DNA of 64,000 nucleotides from Microvirga alba (lineage in GTDB: Bacteria > Pseudomonadota > Alphaproteobacteria > Rhizobiales > Beijerinckiaceae): positions 310,001 through 374,000 of the forward strand of contig NZ_JADQDO010000002.1 in NCBI RefSeq assembly GCF_015694465.1, written 5' to 3'. Shown in pieces: positions 29,329 to 37,864 of the stretch (positions within the stretch are counted from its first letter, which is position 1; each line of letters opens with the position of its first letter). A program made the position numbers and the translations under genes. The notes under the pieces are model-generated. The model worked only from the letters and a program-made list of their open reading frames with translations, was not told where the DNA came from and ran no database searches.

Positions 29329-30263
29329 GCGGGCTGCCGCCCATGGGCAAGAATGCCATCGATGCTGATGCGCCCGAGGATCGCGCCGCTTGCGTCAGTG
29401 ACGGGAAGGCTCTCCCGCCCGGTCCAGACCAGTTGCGACAGCGCCTCGCGCAACGTGGCGGAGACCGGCAACGGCTCGCCTTGCGACGGACCGGGCTCGA
29501 TGGCGTCCTTCACCCGCGCCAGCGACAGCAGGCGGAAGGGGCGCTCGGCGGTGCCGACGAGACGCTCGACGAATTCTTCCGCCGGGCGCGTCAGCAACTC
29601 GGCGGGCGTCGCATATTGCAACAGGCGTGCCTGATCCATCACCGCGATCCGATCGCCGAGATGAAACGCCTCGTCCATGTCGTGGGTGACGAGCATGATG
29701 GTCGTGCCCAAACGGCGCTGGATCGCCAGCAGGTCCTCCTGCGCCTTGTGGCGGATGACCGGATCGAGCGCGCCGAAAGGCTCGTCCATCAACAGAAGCG
29801 CGGGCTTCGCCGCCAACGCCCGCGCCACGCCGACGCGTTGCTGTTGGCCGCCCGACAATTCATGCGGATATTTCGCTGCGAACTCAGCCGAGTCGAGCTG
29901 GAACAGATCGAGCAATTCCTCGACGCGGGCCGCGATCCGTTTCGCGTCCCAGCCCAGCAGGCGGGGCACGGTGGCGATGTTCTCGATCACCGTTCGATGC
30001 GGAAAAAGGCCATACCCCTGAATGACGTAGCCGATGCGATGCCTCAGATCGTCCTCCGGGATCGCCATGGTGTCCTGACCGTCGATCAGCACGCGGCCGG
30101 AACTCGGCTCGATGAGCCGGTTGATCATGCGCAGCAAGGTCGATTTACCGGCACCCGATGTGCCGACGAAAACCGCGATCGTGCCCTCGTCCACCGTGAG
30201 CGAGACGTCGTCGACAACGATCGTTTCGCCAAATCGCTTGGTCAGATGCTCGATCTCAATCAC
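29325..30263 (-). CDS. yehX: Osmoprotectant-type ABC ATPase with CBS region (YehX/OpuCA-like)
   Basis: A 312-residue ATPase. Walker A is GTSGAGKST, Q-loop VIQGYGLFPH, signature LSGGQQQR, and Walker B LLMDEPFGALD. From about residue 245 a CBS-like region follows (TLREALSQLVWTGRESLPVTDASGAILG), as in OpuCA/ProV, where it senses ionic strength. I prefer GTG 30263 (VIEIEHLT), which overlaps the upstream permease stop by eight bases; ATG 30296 would add eleven non-conserved residues. It energises the two permeases on either side. Confidence 0.88.
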   Translation of the reverse strand: MIEIEHLTKRFGETIVVDDVSLTVDEGTIAVFVGTSGAGKSTLLRMINRLIEPSSGRVLIDGQDTMAIPEDDLRHRIGYVIQGYGLFPHRTVIENIATVPRLLGWDAKRIAARVEELLDLFQLDSAEFAAKYPHELSGGQQQRVGVARALAAKPALLLMDEPFGALDPVIRHKAQEDLLAIQRRLGTTIMLVTHDMDEAFHLGDRIAVMDQARLLQYATPAELLTRPAEEFVERLVGTAERPFRLLSLARVKDAIEPGPSQGEPLPVSATLREALSQLVWTGRESLPVTDASGAILGRISIDGILAHGRQPA

Positions 30264-31491
30264 GGGACGGTCCCCTCGCGAGATCGATGGCCGCATCGAG
30301 GATCACCGCCGCCATGAAGGACAGCGCCACCGTCGGGATCGCGCCGAGCAGCACGAGGTCGATGGCGGTCTGGCCGATGCCCTGAAAGACGAAGGTGCCG
30401 AAGCCCCCTCCTCCGATCAAGGCGGCCACCGTCGCAAGCCCGAGATTTTGCACGAGCACGATGCGGATGCCGGTGAGGATGATGGGAAAGGCGAGCGGCA
30501 GCTCGACCTGAAACAGCCGCTGGCGCTTGGAGAGCCCCATGCCGCGCGCCGCATCGACCACGGAAGCCGGCACCTGTTCGAGACCCACGACCGTGTTGGC
30601 GACAACCGGCAGCAGGGAATAAAGGAACAGCGCTACGAAGGCGGGCGCGGCGCCGATGCCGTGGATGCCGAGCGCGGCGGCAAGCGGCACCTTCGCCGAC
30701 AGAATGCTCAACGGCACCATGAGAATGCCGAAGAGCGCGATGCTCGGAATCGTCTGGATGATGTTGAGCACCTGGAGGATGGCGGTCTTGATGCGCGGGA
30801 CCCGGTAGCAGACCATGCCGAGCGGCAGGCCGACGAGCGTCGCCGCCGCAAGCGAACCGAGGGCGAGAAAGAGGTGCTGGCGCGCCTCGCGCCAAAAGCT
30901 GTCCGCCCGCGTCGCGTATTCTTTCAGGAGCGACAGACCATCCCACGCGCCGGAGAGAAGCAGCATCGCCATGGCAGCGGCGGCGACCGCGAGCGCCGCG
31001 AGTCTCGCAAAGGGCCCAAGGCGCAGGCGCGTGATGGAATCCGCGACCAGCAGGGCGAAGGCGAGCGTCAGCAGCCAGAAGCCGAAAGCAGGAGAGACCC
31101 GCGCGAAAGTGTTGCCGGGGGGCGTCACGAAACCGGGCGCGCGACCGACGGCGAGGAAGATGACCGCCAATCCCAGCGCGGCTGCGGAGAGCCGCAGGAT
31201 CGGCTGGCGTATGGTTGCCGCCACGAGCGCCACACCGAGTGCGACGCTCATGACGCCGACCGCCATCGCCATAGGCAAGGCGTCGAGCAACATGCGCGCT
31301 TCGCCCGCCACGATCCGGTTGGCGCGATAGGTGACGAAGGGTGCGACGAACAGCGCCACACCGATGAGCACGGCGACGACGCCGCCGAGCCGGTCCAGAG
31401 AAACGGCCGCGCCGGCTGATGCCACACGCGGCGCGCTGGTATGAGGAGAGATCGCGTTCACAATCGGCCTGGCTTCTCTCCGCAACCCCAT
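30256..31491 (-). CDS. yehY: Osmoprotectant-type ABC permease, long form (YehY-like)
   Basis: A 411-residue permease. Roughly the first 190 residues hold several extra TM segments (VVAVLIGVALFVAPFV, LPMAMAVGVMSVALGVALV, LAALAVAAAAMAMLLL). The C-terminal 200 form the transport core with EAA loop DAARGMGLSKRQRLFQVELPLAFP. This N-terminally extended form is typical of YehY (about 385 aa) and distinguishes the system from OpuC. The ATG at 31491 is 13 bases after the binding-protein stop; a GTG at 31458 is an alternative start. Confidence 0.87.
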   Translation of the reverse strand: MGLRREARPIVNAISPHTSAPRVASAGAAVSLDRLGGVVAVLIGVALFVAPFVTYRANRIVAGEARMLLDALPMAMAVGVMSVALGVALVAATIRQPILRLSAAALGLAVIFLAVGRAPGFVTPPGNTFARVSPAFGFWLLTLAFALLVADSITRLRLGPFARLAALAVAAAAMAMLLLSGAWDGLSLLKEYATRADSFWREARQHLFLALGSLAAATLVGLPLGMVCYRVPRIKTAILQVLNIIQTIPSIALFGILMVPLSILSAKVPLAAALGIHGIGAAPAFVALFLYSLLPVVANTVVGLEQVPASVVDAARGMGLSKRQRLFQVELPLAFPIILTGIRIVLVQNLGLATVAALIGGGGFGTFVFQGIGQTAIDLVLLGAIPTVALSFMAAVILDAAIDLARGPSRD

Positions 31492-31504
31492 TCAGGGCGT
31501 CAGG

Positions 31505-32419
31505 TCACTTCACGAAGCCCCTGGACTTCAGGTAATCCGCCGCAACCACCTTCGCCGCCTCGCCGCCCACCTGAACACGGGCATTCAGGCCTTGCAACGT
31601 GGTCAAGTCGAGGGATTCGAAGACGGGTTTCAGGACCTCGGCGATCTTCGGATTCTCTTTCAGCGCCGCTTCGCGAATGATCGGAGCCGGGGCATAGACG
31701 GGCTGCACGCCCTTGTCGTCCTGCAACACCACAAGGCCGGACGGGGCGATGCCGCCATCGGTGCCATAGACCATGGCGGCGTTGACGTCGTTGGTCTTTT
31801 CGGCGGCCGCCTTGATCGTCGCCGCGGTATCGCCACCGGAGAGCACGATGAGCTGCTCGGGCTTCATGCTGAAGCCATAGGCCGCCTGGAAGGCCGGCAA
31901 AGCCGCCGCCGAATTGACGAACTCGGCCGAGGCGGCAAGCTTCACCTTGCCGCCGCCCGACACCCATTTGCCGAAATCGGACAGGGTCACGAGTTTGTTC
32001 GGCTCGACCACATCCTTGCGCAGCGCAATGGCCCAGGTGTTGTTGGCGGGCGACGGGTTAAGCCAGACGATCTTGTTGGCGTCGTAGTCCAGCATCTTGG
32101 CCGCCTCGAAGCCCTTCTTGGCGTCCTTCCAGACCGGATCGTCGGCCTTGTTGAAGAAGAATCCCGCATTGCCGGTATATTCGGGATAGATATCGATCTC
32201 GCCCGCCGCGATGGCCTTGCGCACCACCGGCGTCGCACCGAGCTGGATCCGGTCCTGCGTCTTGATGCCGTTGGCGTTGAGCGTCAAAAGGATGATGTTG
32301 CCGAGAACCGAGCCCTCCGTATCGATCTTGGAGGAGACAACCACATCGGCCTTGGCGGTGGTCGCAGCGGCCAAGCCAAGGGCCAGCGCGACAGTCAGGG
32401 ATTTCAGGGCGGCTTTCAT
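31505..32419 (-). CDS. osmF: Osmoprotectant-type periplasmic binding protein (OsmF/YehZ-like)
   Basis: A 304-residue OpuAC-type binding protein. The signal peptide (residues 1-24, LTVALALGLAAATTAKA) is followed by the mature start DVVVSSKIDTEGSVLGNI. EIDIYPEYTGNAGFFF and NNTWAIALRKD are the ligand-cage segments seen in choline/betaine binders. ALGTDG-like VYGTDGGIA is a late hinge element. It is the first gene of the minus operon. A perfect GAACAG/CTGTTC inverted repeat lies 28 bases before its start. Confidence 0.9.
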   Translation of the reverse strand: MKAALKSLTVALALGLAAATTAKADVVVSSKIDTEGSVLGNIILLTLNANGIKTQDRIQLGATPVVRKAIAAGEIDIYPEYTGNAGFFFNKADDPVWKDAKKGFEAAKMLDYDANKIVWLNPSPANNTWAIALRKDVVEPNKLVTLSDFGKWVSGGGKVKLAASAEFVNSAAALPAFQAAYGFSMKPEQLIVLSGGDTAATIKAAAEKTNDVNAAMVYGTDGGIAPSGLVVLQDDKGVQPVYAPAPIIREAALKENPKIAEVLKPVFESLDLTTLQGLNARVQVGGEAAKVVAADYLKSRGFVK

Positions 32420-32446
32420 TGAGAACCCTCTCCAACAGCGACGACT

Positions 32447-32459
32447 GAACAGCCTGTTC
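32447..32459. promoter_or_regulatory. Palindrome upstream of the osmF-like gene
   Basis: GAACAG, one base, CTGTTC: a perfect 6-bp inverted repeat 28-40 bases before the osmF-type ATG, in the 5' leader or promoter of the osmoprotectant operon. Possible operator; the regulator is unknown. Confidence 0.45.
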
Positions 32460-32605
32460 TAGGTCACGCGCCGCCGAGGGGCAGAGGCAGAGGCGCAAGA
32501 AGTTTGTCTCACGCCGGATAAATTTTATCCCGAGGCGATCACAGGCACGAAACCCGCCGACAGCCCGAAGGCCAGCGGCGGGTCGAATGGCCTTGAACGC
32601 GATGG

Positions 32606-32812
32606 TCAGGCATTCATCGTCAAATGCTCGTGCGCGATGGTGAAGCGCACTTGGGCCTGCGGCCGGTGGTCTTCCGACAGGACGCGCCAGGTGCGCTCAG
32701 CATCGCCGCGGGTCTCGAACGGGCCCACGACCCGTTCCGTACCCTGGATCAGGGTTTCGAAATCGGTGGAGGTGTATTCGCCTCCAACCACCCAAAAGCG
32801 GGACTTGTTCAT
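32606..32812 (-). CDS. DUF4170 domain protein
   Basis: A 68-residue cytoplasmic protein matching DUF4170: FWVVGGEYTSTDFETL, a GPFETRGDAERTWR block and a final strand-rich tail. ATG 32812 (MNKSRFWVV) is preferred because CGGAGA lies about seven bases before it; the longer frame starts within the aceA tail. It is 32 bases downstream of isocitrate lyase on the same strand and may be co-transcribed. The family is largely alphaproteobacterial, with no known function. Confidence 0.78.
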   Translation of the reverse strand: MNKSRFWVVGGEYTSTDFETLIQGTERVVGPFETRGDAERTWRVLSEDHRPQAQVRFTIAHEHLTMNA

Positions 32813-32844
32813 GTTGGTTCTCCGTTTTTGACAGGGCTCGAGGA

Positions 32845-34161
32845 TCACTCGGCAGCTTGCAGCTTCTTGGTCTGGAACTGGGCGGTCTCAGTCGAGTCGC
32901 CCATGGCGGTGGTCGAGGACTTGCCGCCCGTGATCACCACCGAGACCTGGTCGAAATAGCCGGTTCCGACTTCGCGCTGATGGCGCGTTGCGGTGTAGCC
33001 ATCGGCCTCGGCGTCGAACTCGCGGACCTGGAGTTCCGAATAGGCGCCCATGCCACGGTCGCGATAGCCGCTCGCCAGATCGAACATGCCGAAATTGAGC
33101 TGATGGAAGCCGGCAAGCGTCACGAACTGGAACTTGTAGCCCATGGCCCCCAGCTCACGCTGGAACTTGGCGATGGTGGCGTCGTCGAGCTTCTTTTTCC
33201 AATTGAACGAGGGCGAGCAATTATAGGCCAGAAGCTTGCCCGGATAACGCTTGTGAACGGCTTCAGCGAAAGCCCGCGCGTCGTCGAGATCGGGATGCGA
33301 GGTCTCCCACCACAACAGGTCGGCATATTCCGCGTAAGCGAGGCCGCGCGCTATGCAATGGTCAAGGCCGGTGCCATCCTTGAGGCGGAAGAAGCCTTCC
33401 GGTGTACGGCTGTCGGGCTCGATGAAGGGCCGGTCGCGCTCGTCCACGTCGGAGGTGATGAGCTTGGCCGATTCCGCGTCCGTGCGGGCCATGATGAGGG
33501 TCGGGGTGCCCATGACGTCGGCGGCAAGTCGCGCCGCGACGAGATTGCGCTCATGCGCCGAAGTCGGGATCAGCACCTTGCCGCCGAGATGGCCGCACTT
33601 CTTCTCCGAGGCGAGCTGATCCTCGAAATGGACGCCCGCCGCGCCGGCTTCGATATAGGCCTTCATGATCTCGAAGGTGTTGAGCGGGCCGCCGAAGCCT
33701 GCTTCCGCATCCGCGACGATGGGCAGGAACCAGTCCCGCTTCGCGCCGCCTTCCGCATGCTCGATCTGGTCGGCGCGCTGCAGGGTGCGGTTGATGCGGC
33801 GGCAGAGTTCCGGGCCGGAATTGGCCGGATAGAGCGATTGGTCGGGATACATGGCACCGGCAACGTTCGAATCCGCCGCGACCTGCCATCCGGACAAATA
33901 GATCGCCTCGAGACCCGCGCGGGCCATCTGCATGGCCTGGTTGCCGGTCATCGCACCGAGCGAATGGATGTAGGGGCGCTCCTGCAGGAGCTGCCACAAC
34001 CGAAGCGCGCCGTGCTCGGCCAGCGTATGGGCGATCGGGAAAGAACCGCGCAACCGGAGTACGTCTTCGACCGAATAGGGCCGACGGATGCCGTCGAACC
34101 GCCCGGCGGGCGCCGAGGGGATCAGGGTTTCGAACGAGGACGGCTTGGTGTGTGCGGTCAT
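32845..34161 (-). CDS. aceA: Isocitrate lyase
   Basis: A 438-residue enzyme that splits isocitrate to glyoxylate and succinate in the glyoxylate shunt, needed for growth on acetate and fatty acids. The catalytic loop is KKCGHLGGK, with the active-site cysteine. [18 protein letters not shown] and [11 protein letters not shown] are conserved Mg2+ and substrate contacts. Length is typical of the bacterial 430-residue form. No malate synthase gene is in the window. It diverges from a ScfR/RamB-type regulator, and TTTACA half-sites lie in the shared 187-base promoter region. The acs gene at 60.8 kb supports acetate use. Confidence 0.97.
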   Translation of the reverse strand: MTAHTKPSSFETLIPSAPAGRFDGIRRPYSVEDVLRLRGSFPIAHTLAEHGALRLWQLLQERPYIHSLGAMTGNQAMQMARAGLEAIYLSGWQVAADSNVAGAMYPDQSLYPANSGPELCRRINRTLQRADQIEHAEGGAKRDWFLPIVADAEAGFGGPLNTFEIMKAYIEAGAAGVHFEDQLASEKKCGHLGGKVLIPTSAHERNLVAARLAADVMGTPTLIMARTDAESAKLITSDVDERDRPFIEPDSRTPEGFFRLKDGTGLDHCIARGLAYAEYADLLWWETSHPDLDDARAFAEAVHKRYPGKLLAYNCSPSFNWKKKLDDATIAKFQRELGAMGYKFQFVTLAGFHQLNFGMFDLASGYRDRGMGAYSELQVREFDAEADGYTATRHQREVGTGYFDQVSVVITGGKSSTTAMGDSTETAQFQTKKLQAAE

Positions 34162-34175
34162 TATCGTTTCTTCCG

Positions 34176-34252
34176 TTTACATCCGTTGACAAAAGACGGC
34201 TGCGAGCCCCAATGTCTTGGTGTTGGCAGGGCAGCTGTCTGTCATATTTACA
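34176..34252. promoter_or_regulatory. TTTACA half-sites on the aceA side of the divergent promoter
   Basis: Two copies of TTTACA lie at 34176-34181 and 34247-34252, the second extended to TTTACAAA. They match the sites at 34324-34347 and are 15 and 86 bases before the aceA start. Likely binding positions for the divergently encoded regulator. Confidence 0.55.
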
Positions 34253-34323
34253 AAGGCTGCACTGGATTCAACGGGAGAATTTGGAAGAAAAGTCGCGTTG
34301 TCACATAACGACAGACCTTATTC

Positions 34324-34347
34324 TGTAAAACTGTAAAGTAATTTACA
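34324..34347. promoter_or_regulatory. Operator-like TGTAAA/TTTACA array at the regulator start
   Basis: TGTAAA at 34324-34329 and 34332-34337 (an 8-base period), then TTTACA at 34342-34347. The last two form a perfect 6-bp inverted repeat with a 4-base spacer. The array ends one base before the regulator ATG and occupies the place of its ribosome site, which suits autoregulation. Confidence 0.65.
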
Positions 34348-34348
34348 A

Positions 34349-35782
34349 ATGGATGAGAGCAGGAAACTCTTTGTCGGCCCGCGTCTGAAACGCCTGAGGC
34401 GTGAGCGTAATCTCAGCCAGGCCCGCATGGCCGAGGAGCTGGGGTTGTCGCCGAGCTATCTCAACCTGATGGAGCGCAACCAGCGGCCCATCACGGCGCA
34501 GGTTCTGATCCGCCTCGCCCATGCCTATTCCCTCGACCCGCGCGAATTCGCCACCGACGATCATGAGCGCTCCATCTCCGAGCTGGACGAGGTTTTCGCG
34601 GATCCGCTGTTCCGCAGCGCGCCGGTCTCGCGTCTCGAACTACGCGAGACGGTGGAGAGCGCGCCCACCCTCGTCGATGCCGTCAACCGGCTCTACCGGG
34701 CCTATCTTTCCATGCGCGGTGCGACCGACGCGCGGATGCCGAGTGTGCGCGACCGGGACCGGGCCGAGGACGCGCCGCAGGACAACCCGGTCGACCGGGT
34801 CCGTGACCTGATCCAGGAGGCCAAGAACCACTTTCCGGAACTCGACGAGGCCGCTGAGACCCTCGCCTCCGACCTGCAGCTGAGCGGGCACGAGCCCTTC
34901 TTTGCCATCGCCGAGCGCCTGCATGCGAAGCACGGCATCCGCGTGCGCATCATGCCCATCGACGTCATGTCGGATACGCTGCGCCGCTACGACCACCACC
35001 GCCGCCAGTTGCTCATTTCCGAAATGGTCGAACCGTCCGGGCGCACCTTTCAGGCGGCCTATCAGCTCGCCTTCACGGAAATGCGCGACGTCATGGATGC
35101 GCTCGCCGCGCGGCTCGAACCCGTGGACGGCCCGGCGCGGCGGCTCCTGCGGGTCTCGTTCGGCAATTATTTCGCGGGCGCGCTGATGATGCCCTATGGC
35201 AAGTTCCACGCGGCGGCGGAGGCGCTCGGCTATGACGTGGAAGTGCTGGGCGCGCGCTTCGGCGCGAGCTTCGAGCAGGTCGCCCATCGCCTCACCACAC
35301 TGGCCCGTCCCGGTGCGCGCGGCATCCCGTTCTTCCTGCTACGCGTCGACTCGGCGGGGAATGTCTCCAAGCGCTTTTCCTCGGGCCGCTTCCCGTTCTC
35401 GCAATTCGGCGGCACCTGTCCGTTGTGGAACGTGCATGCCACCTTCAAGACGCCGGGGCAGGTGGTGACGCAGATTATCGAACTGCCCGACACCTCGCGC
35501 TGGTTCTCCGTTGCGCGTTCGGTCAGGCGGGCCTTCAACCCGTGGGGCACGCCCGATCCGCAATTGGTCGTGGGGCTCGGTTGCGAGCTCAAATACGCCC
35601 ACCGCCTCGTCTATGCGCGCGGGCTCGATCTGTCCTCGCCCGAGCCGACCCTGATCGGCATCAATTGTCGCCTCTGCGAGCGCGTGGGATGCCCCCAGCG
35701 CGCCGCGCCGCCGCTGATGCATGCCCTGGTCGTGGACGAGATGAAGCGCGGCGTATCGCCATTCGAGTTCGACGCGACATGA
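34349..35782 (+). CDS. XRE-family regulator, short-chain acyl/glyoxylate-type (ScfR/RamB-like)
   Basis: A 477-residue regulator. Residues about 8-65 form an XRE helix-turn-helix (LKRLRRERNLSQARMAEELG). A middle ImmA/IrrE-like region (about 150-290) lacks the HEXXH metal motif. The C-terminal DUF2083-type domain holds conserved cysteines (CRLCERVGC, GLGCELKYAHR). Such regulators control glyoxylate-shunt, methylcitrate or acyl-CoA genes. The ATG at 34349 is required to keep the whole HTH. No Shine-Dalgarno precedes it, because the TGTAAA/TTTACA array sits there, so the transcript may be leaderless. It diverges from aceA, its probable target. Confidence 0.88.
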   Translation: MDESRKLFVGPRLKRLRRERNLSQARMAEELGLSPSYLNLMERNQRPITAQVLIRLAHAYSLDPREFATDDHERSISELDEVFADPLFRSAPVSRLELRETVESAPTLVDAVNRLYRAYLSMRGATDARMPSVRDRDRAEDAPQDNPVDRVRDLIQEAKNHFPELDEAAETLASDLQLSGHEPFFAIAERLHAKHGIRVRIMPIDVMSDTLRRYDHHRRQLLISEMVEPSGRTFQAAYQLAFTEMRDVMDALAARLEPVDGPARRLLRVSFGNYFAGALMMPYGKFHAAAEALGYDVEVLGARFGASFEQVAHRLTTLARPGARGIPFFLLRVDSAGNVSKRFSSGRFPFSQFGGTCPLWNVHATFKTPGQVVTQIIELPDTSRWFSVARSVRRAFNPWGTPDPQLVVGLGCELKYAHRLVYARGLDLSSPEPTLIGINCRLCERVGCPQRAAPPLMHALVVDEMKRGVSPFEFDAT

Positions 35783-35785
35783 GCG

Positions 35786-36505
35786 TCAATCGGTATCCAG
35801 CCAATGGTCGAGGAAAAGATCGAGCCAGCGCGACACATGCGGATCGTACATGAAGCGCCCCTCGATCTGGCGCATGCGGTCCTGCGCGCCGGGAGTTGAG
35901 AGGCGCTCAGCCGCCTTGACGGTCCAGCGGCAGATCATGGCGTGCGTGACCTCGGGGTGAAACTGGAGGCCATAGGCCGCATCGCCAACGCGAATGGCCT
36001 GGGTTGGAAAATCGTCGCCGGTCGCCAAGGTCTCCGCGCCTGTGGGGCAATCGAAACCCTCCCGATGCCAGTGATAGACGTGGCTCGGCCAGGAGATGCC
36101 CCAGCGCTCGCTCAGCGCCTCGCCGGCCTGCGTGGGAAGCAAAGGATAATAGCCGATCTCCGCCTTGCCGTCGGGATGCTCCCACACTTTCGCGCCGAGA
36201 TGCTTCGCCATCATCTGCGCGCCGAGACAGAGGCCGAGATAAGGCTTCTCCTCCTTGAGAGGCACGCCGATCCAGTCGATTTCGGCCTTGATGAAATCCT
36301 CCGGATCGTTGGCGCTCATCGGCCCGCCGAAGATGATCGCGCCAGTGTGTTCCGCGAGGGTCTCCGGCAAAGGATCGCCGAAACGGGGACGGCGGATGTC
36401 GAGGGCAAAGCCGCGCTCGGAGAGCAGGCGCCCGACCCGGCCCGGCGTCGAATGTTCCTGGTGCAGAACGATAAGGATCGGCGCCTTCAGTCCGTCATCA
36501 GCCAT
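35786..36505 (-). CDS. Class I glutamine amidotransferase-like protein
   Basis: A 239-residue cytoplasmic protein with the GATase class I triad: cysteine in YLGLCLGAQ, histidine and glutamate in LQFHPEVTH. The IIFGGPMSAND segment is the usual oxyanion strand region. It lacks a synthetase partner, so it belongs to the stand-alone group with GuaA-like glutaminase folds, whose substrates are mostly unknown. It converges on the XRE regulator three bases apart. Its start overlaps the TerB gene stop by eight bases, so the two are coupled. Confidence 0.87.
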   Translation of the reverse strand: MADDGLKAPILIVLHQEHSTPGRVGRLLSERGFALDIRRPRFGDPLPETLAEHTGAIIFGGPMSANDPEDFIKAEIDWIGVPLKEEKPYLGLCLGAQMMAKHLGAKVWEHPDGKAEIGYYPLLPTQAGEALSERWGISWPSHVYHWHREGFDCPTGAETLATGDDFPTQAIRVGDAAYGLQFHPEVTHAMICRWTVKAAERLSTPGAQDRMRQIEGRFMYDPHVSRWLDLFLDHWLDTD

Positions 36506-36956
36506 CGGCCCGACCGGACGTGAGATTGGTCAAGGCAGCGGCCTTGATCGCGGTGAGATCGCTTTCGGAAAAGCCGAGCAGACGCCCGGTGCGCCAGATC
36601 AGGTCATCCTCGAAATCGTGCACGACGCCGTCGATGGCGGCGATCCGATAAGCCAGCTTAAGCAGTGCAGGCCGATCCTTGAAGCGGACATCATGCAGAA
36701 TGCGGTCGATGAGGGTTGTGGAGGGATCTAGGGTCTCTTCGATCTCACCCGCATGCGCGAGCAAATGCTCGACCTCATCCTCGCCGAGACCGAACCGCGA
36801 ACGGAGCAGACTGCGCAGGCCCTCCGCCTCGACCTGAAGCACCCGCCCATCGGCATGGACGACGAGCGTCAACAAAGCCGCGACGGTCAGATGCTCATTG
36901 TAACCGGAGCTGACGGGCCGATGGAAAAGATCGGTGAGGCAAGAAATCAGGGACAT
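36498..36956 (-). CDS. TerB-like (tellurite-resistance/DjlA-TerB fold) protein
   Basis: A 152-residue helical protein. HLTVAALLTLVVHADGRVLQVEAE and KLAYRIAAIDGVVHDFEDDLIWR are the two repeats of the TerB fold, with acidic residues (ADGR, IDG) suited to divalent metal. Despite the family name, stand-alone copies like this are common in alphaproteobacteria, and tellurite resistance is not implied. It precedes the amidotransferase gene and diverges from the receiver-domain gene. Confidence 0.82.
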   Translation of the reverse strand: MSLISCLTDLFHRPVSSGYNEHLTVAALLTLVVHADGRVLQVEAEGLRSLLRSRFGLGEDEVEHLLAHAGEIEETLDPSTTLIDRILHDVRFKDRPALLKLAYRIAAIDGVVHDFEDDLIWRTGRLLGFSESDLTAIKAAALTNLTSGRADG

Positions 36957-37347
36957 GCGCCGATTATTCAGGACACCATGTCATCTCCGCAAGAGGCGGC
37001 GGACGAGATCCGTTCCTGGCGGGATGCCATCCGCGGTCCCGACCCGATGACGCAGGCGCTCATCCACAATAACAGGCCTGCCCAGAGGGCTATCATCCGA
37101 AAGAGAAAGAATTCGTTCAATGATTCCAGCGAAAGTCTGATGCCGGCCAATCAGCCCGCAACCAAACTAGGCTTTTTCCATAGCTTTGTCGGTGGTATAT
37201 TCTTGCATACAATCAAAGGTGATGAGAATCCGCTCGATCATTCGGCCCTGCCCGACTTTTGTCGTGGCGCAGGGGAATGGTACAAGCGGATGATTCTCGG
37301 CGCCGTGACAAAACCTGCGGCATCCTCGCGTGAAAGAGAGTAAAGCT
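36957..37347. other. Intergenic region between TerB-like and receiver genes
   Basis: About 390 bases with divergent genes on each side. A plus-strand frame runs through 36753-37343 without motifs or good codon use. The 3' half is AT-richer (for example 37180-37225) and is the likely promoter zone. I cannot place boxes with confidence. Confidence 0.5.
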
Positions 37348-37731
37348 GTGACCGAAAGCGTAGCGAGCGGCCTCAACGGTTTGCGTATCCTTGTCGTGGA
37401 GGACGAAGCGGCGATCTCCCTTCTGCTGGAGGACATGCTGCTCGATTTCGGTTGCGAGGTGGTCGGCCCGGCGGCCCGCCTCTCCGCTGCCCTCGACACT
37501 CTGGCGCGCGAAAAGGTCGACCTCGCCATTCTCGATGTGAATGTCGCCGGAGAGCCGATCTACCCCGTCGCCGAGGCGCTGGCTGAGCGCTCGATCCCCT
37601 TCGTGTTCTCGACCGGTTACGGCAGCGCCGGCATCCGCGACGCCTTCCGCGACCGGCCCGTCCTGCAAAAACCTTTCGCCCAGCATGATCTGAAGCAAAA
37701 ACTCCTCCTGGCGCGTGGCAATAACCCGTGA
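37348..37731 (+). CDS. Single-domain response regulator (CheY-like receiver)
   Basis: A 127-residue protein consisting only of a receiver domain. The acidic pocket is ILVVEDEAA, the phospho-acceptor aspartate is in LAILDVNV, a threonine switch residue is in FSTGYG, and the conserved lysine is in LQKPF. No output domain follows. GTG 37348 with AAAGAGAG upstream is preferred; GTG 37330 adds six residues. No histidine kinase is adjacent. Its closest relatives in alphaproteobacteria are orphan receivers that shuttle phosphate or act by protein contact. It lies 133 bases upstream of the FecR-barrel gene, same strand. Confidence 0.88.
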   Translation: MTESVASGLNGLRILVVEDEAAISLLLEDMLLDFGCEVVGPAARLSAALDTLAREKVDLAILDVNVAGEPIYPVAEALAERSIPFVFSTGYGSAGIRDAFRDRPVLQKPFAQHDLKQKLLLARGNNP

Positions 37732-37755
37732 ATAAATCGGGCGCGAGTTCCGCGC

Positions 37756-37771
37756 TGTGTTGTGAAACACA
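37756..37771. promoter_or_regulatory. CRP/FNR-like palindrome upstream of the FecR-barrel gene
   Basis: TGTGTT-GTGA-AACACA: a perfect 6-bp inverted repeat with a 4-base spacer, 94 bases before the FecR-barrel start. It only loosely resembles CRP/FNR sites, but the operon encodes a nucleotide cyclase, so cyclic-nucleotide feedback is worth testing. Confidence 0.45.
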
Positions 37772-37864
37772 TGGTTGAGTGCTGAATCGGCTTTAAAGTT
37801 ACCCGATCCCTGCTAAGGTCCCGCTGACCTTTGGACACGTTGTAACTTTCTTGCCGATTTTCCT

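Noticed and set aside
36753..37343. Plus-strand open frame across the TerB/receiver gap
   Set aside because: It begins antisense to the TerB gene and shows no conserved block.
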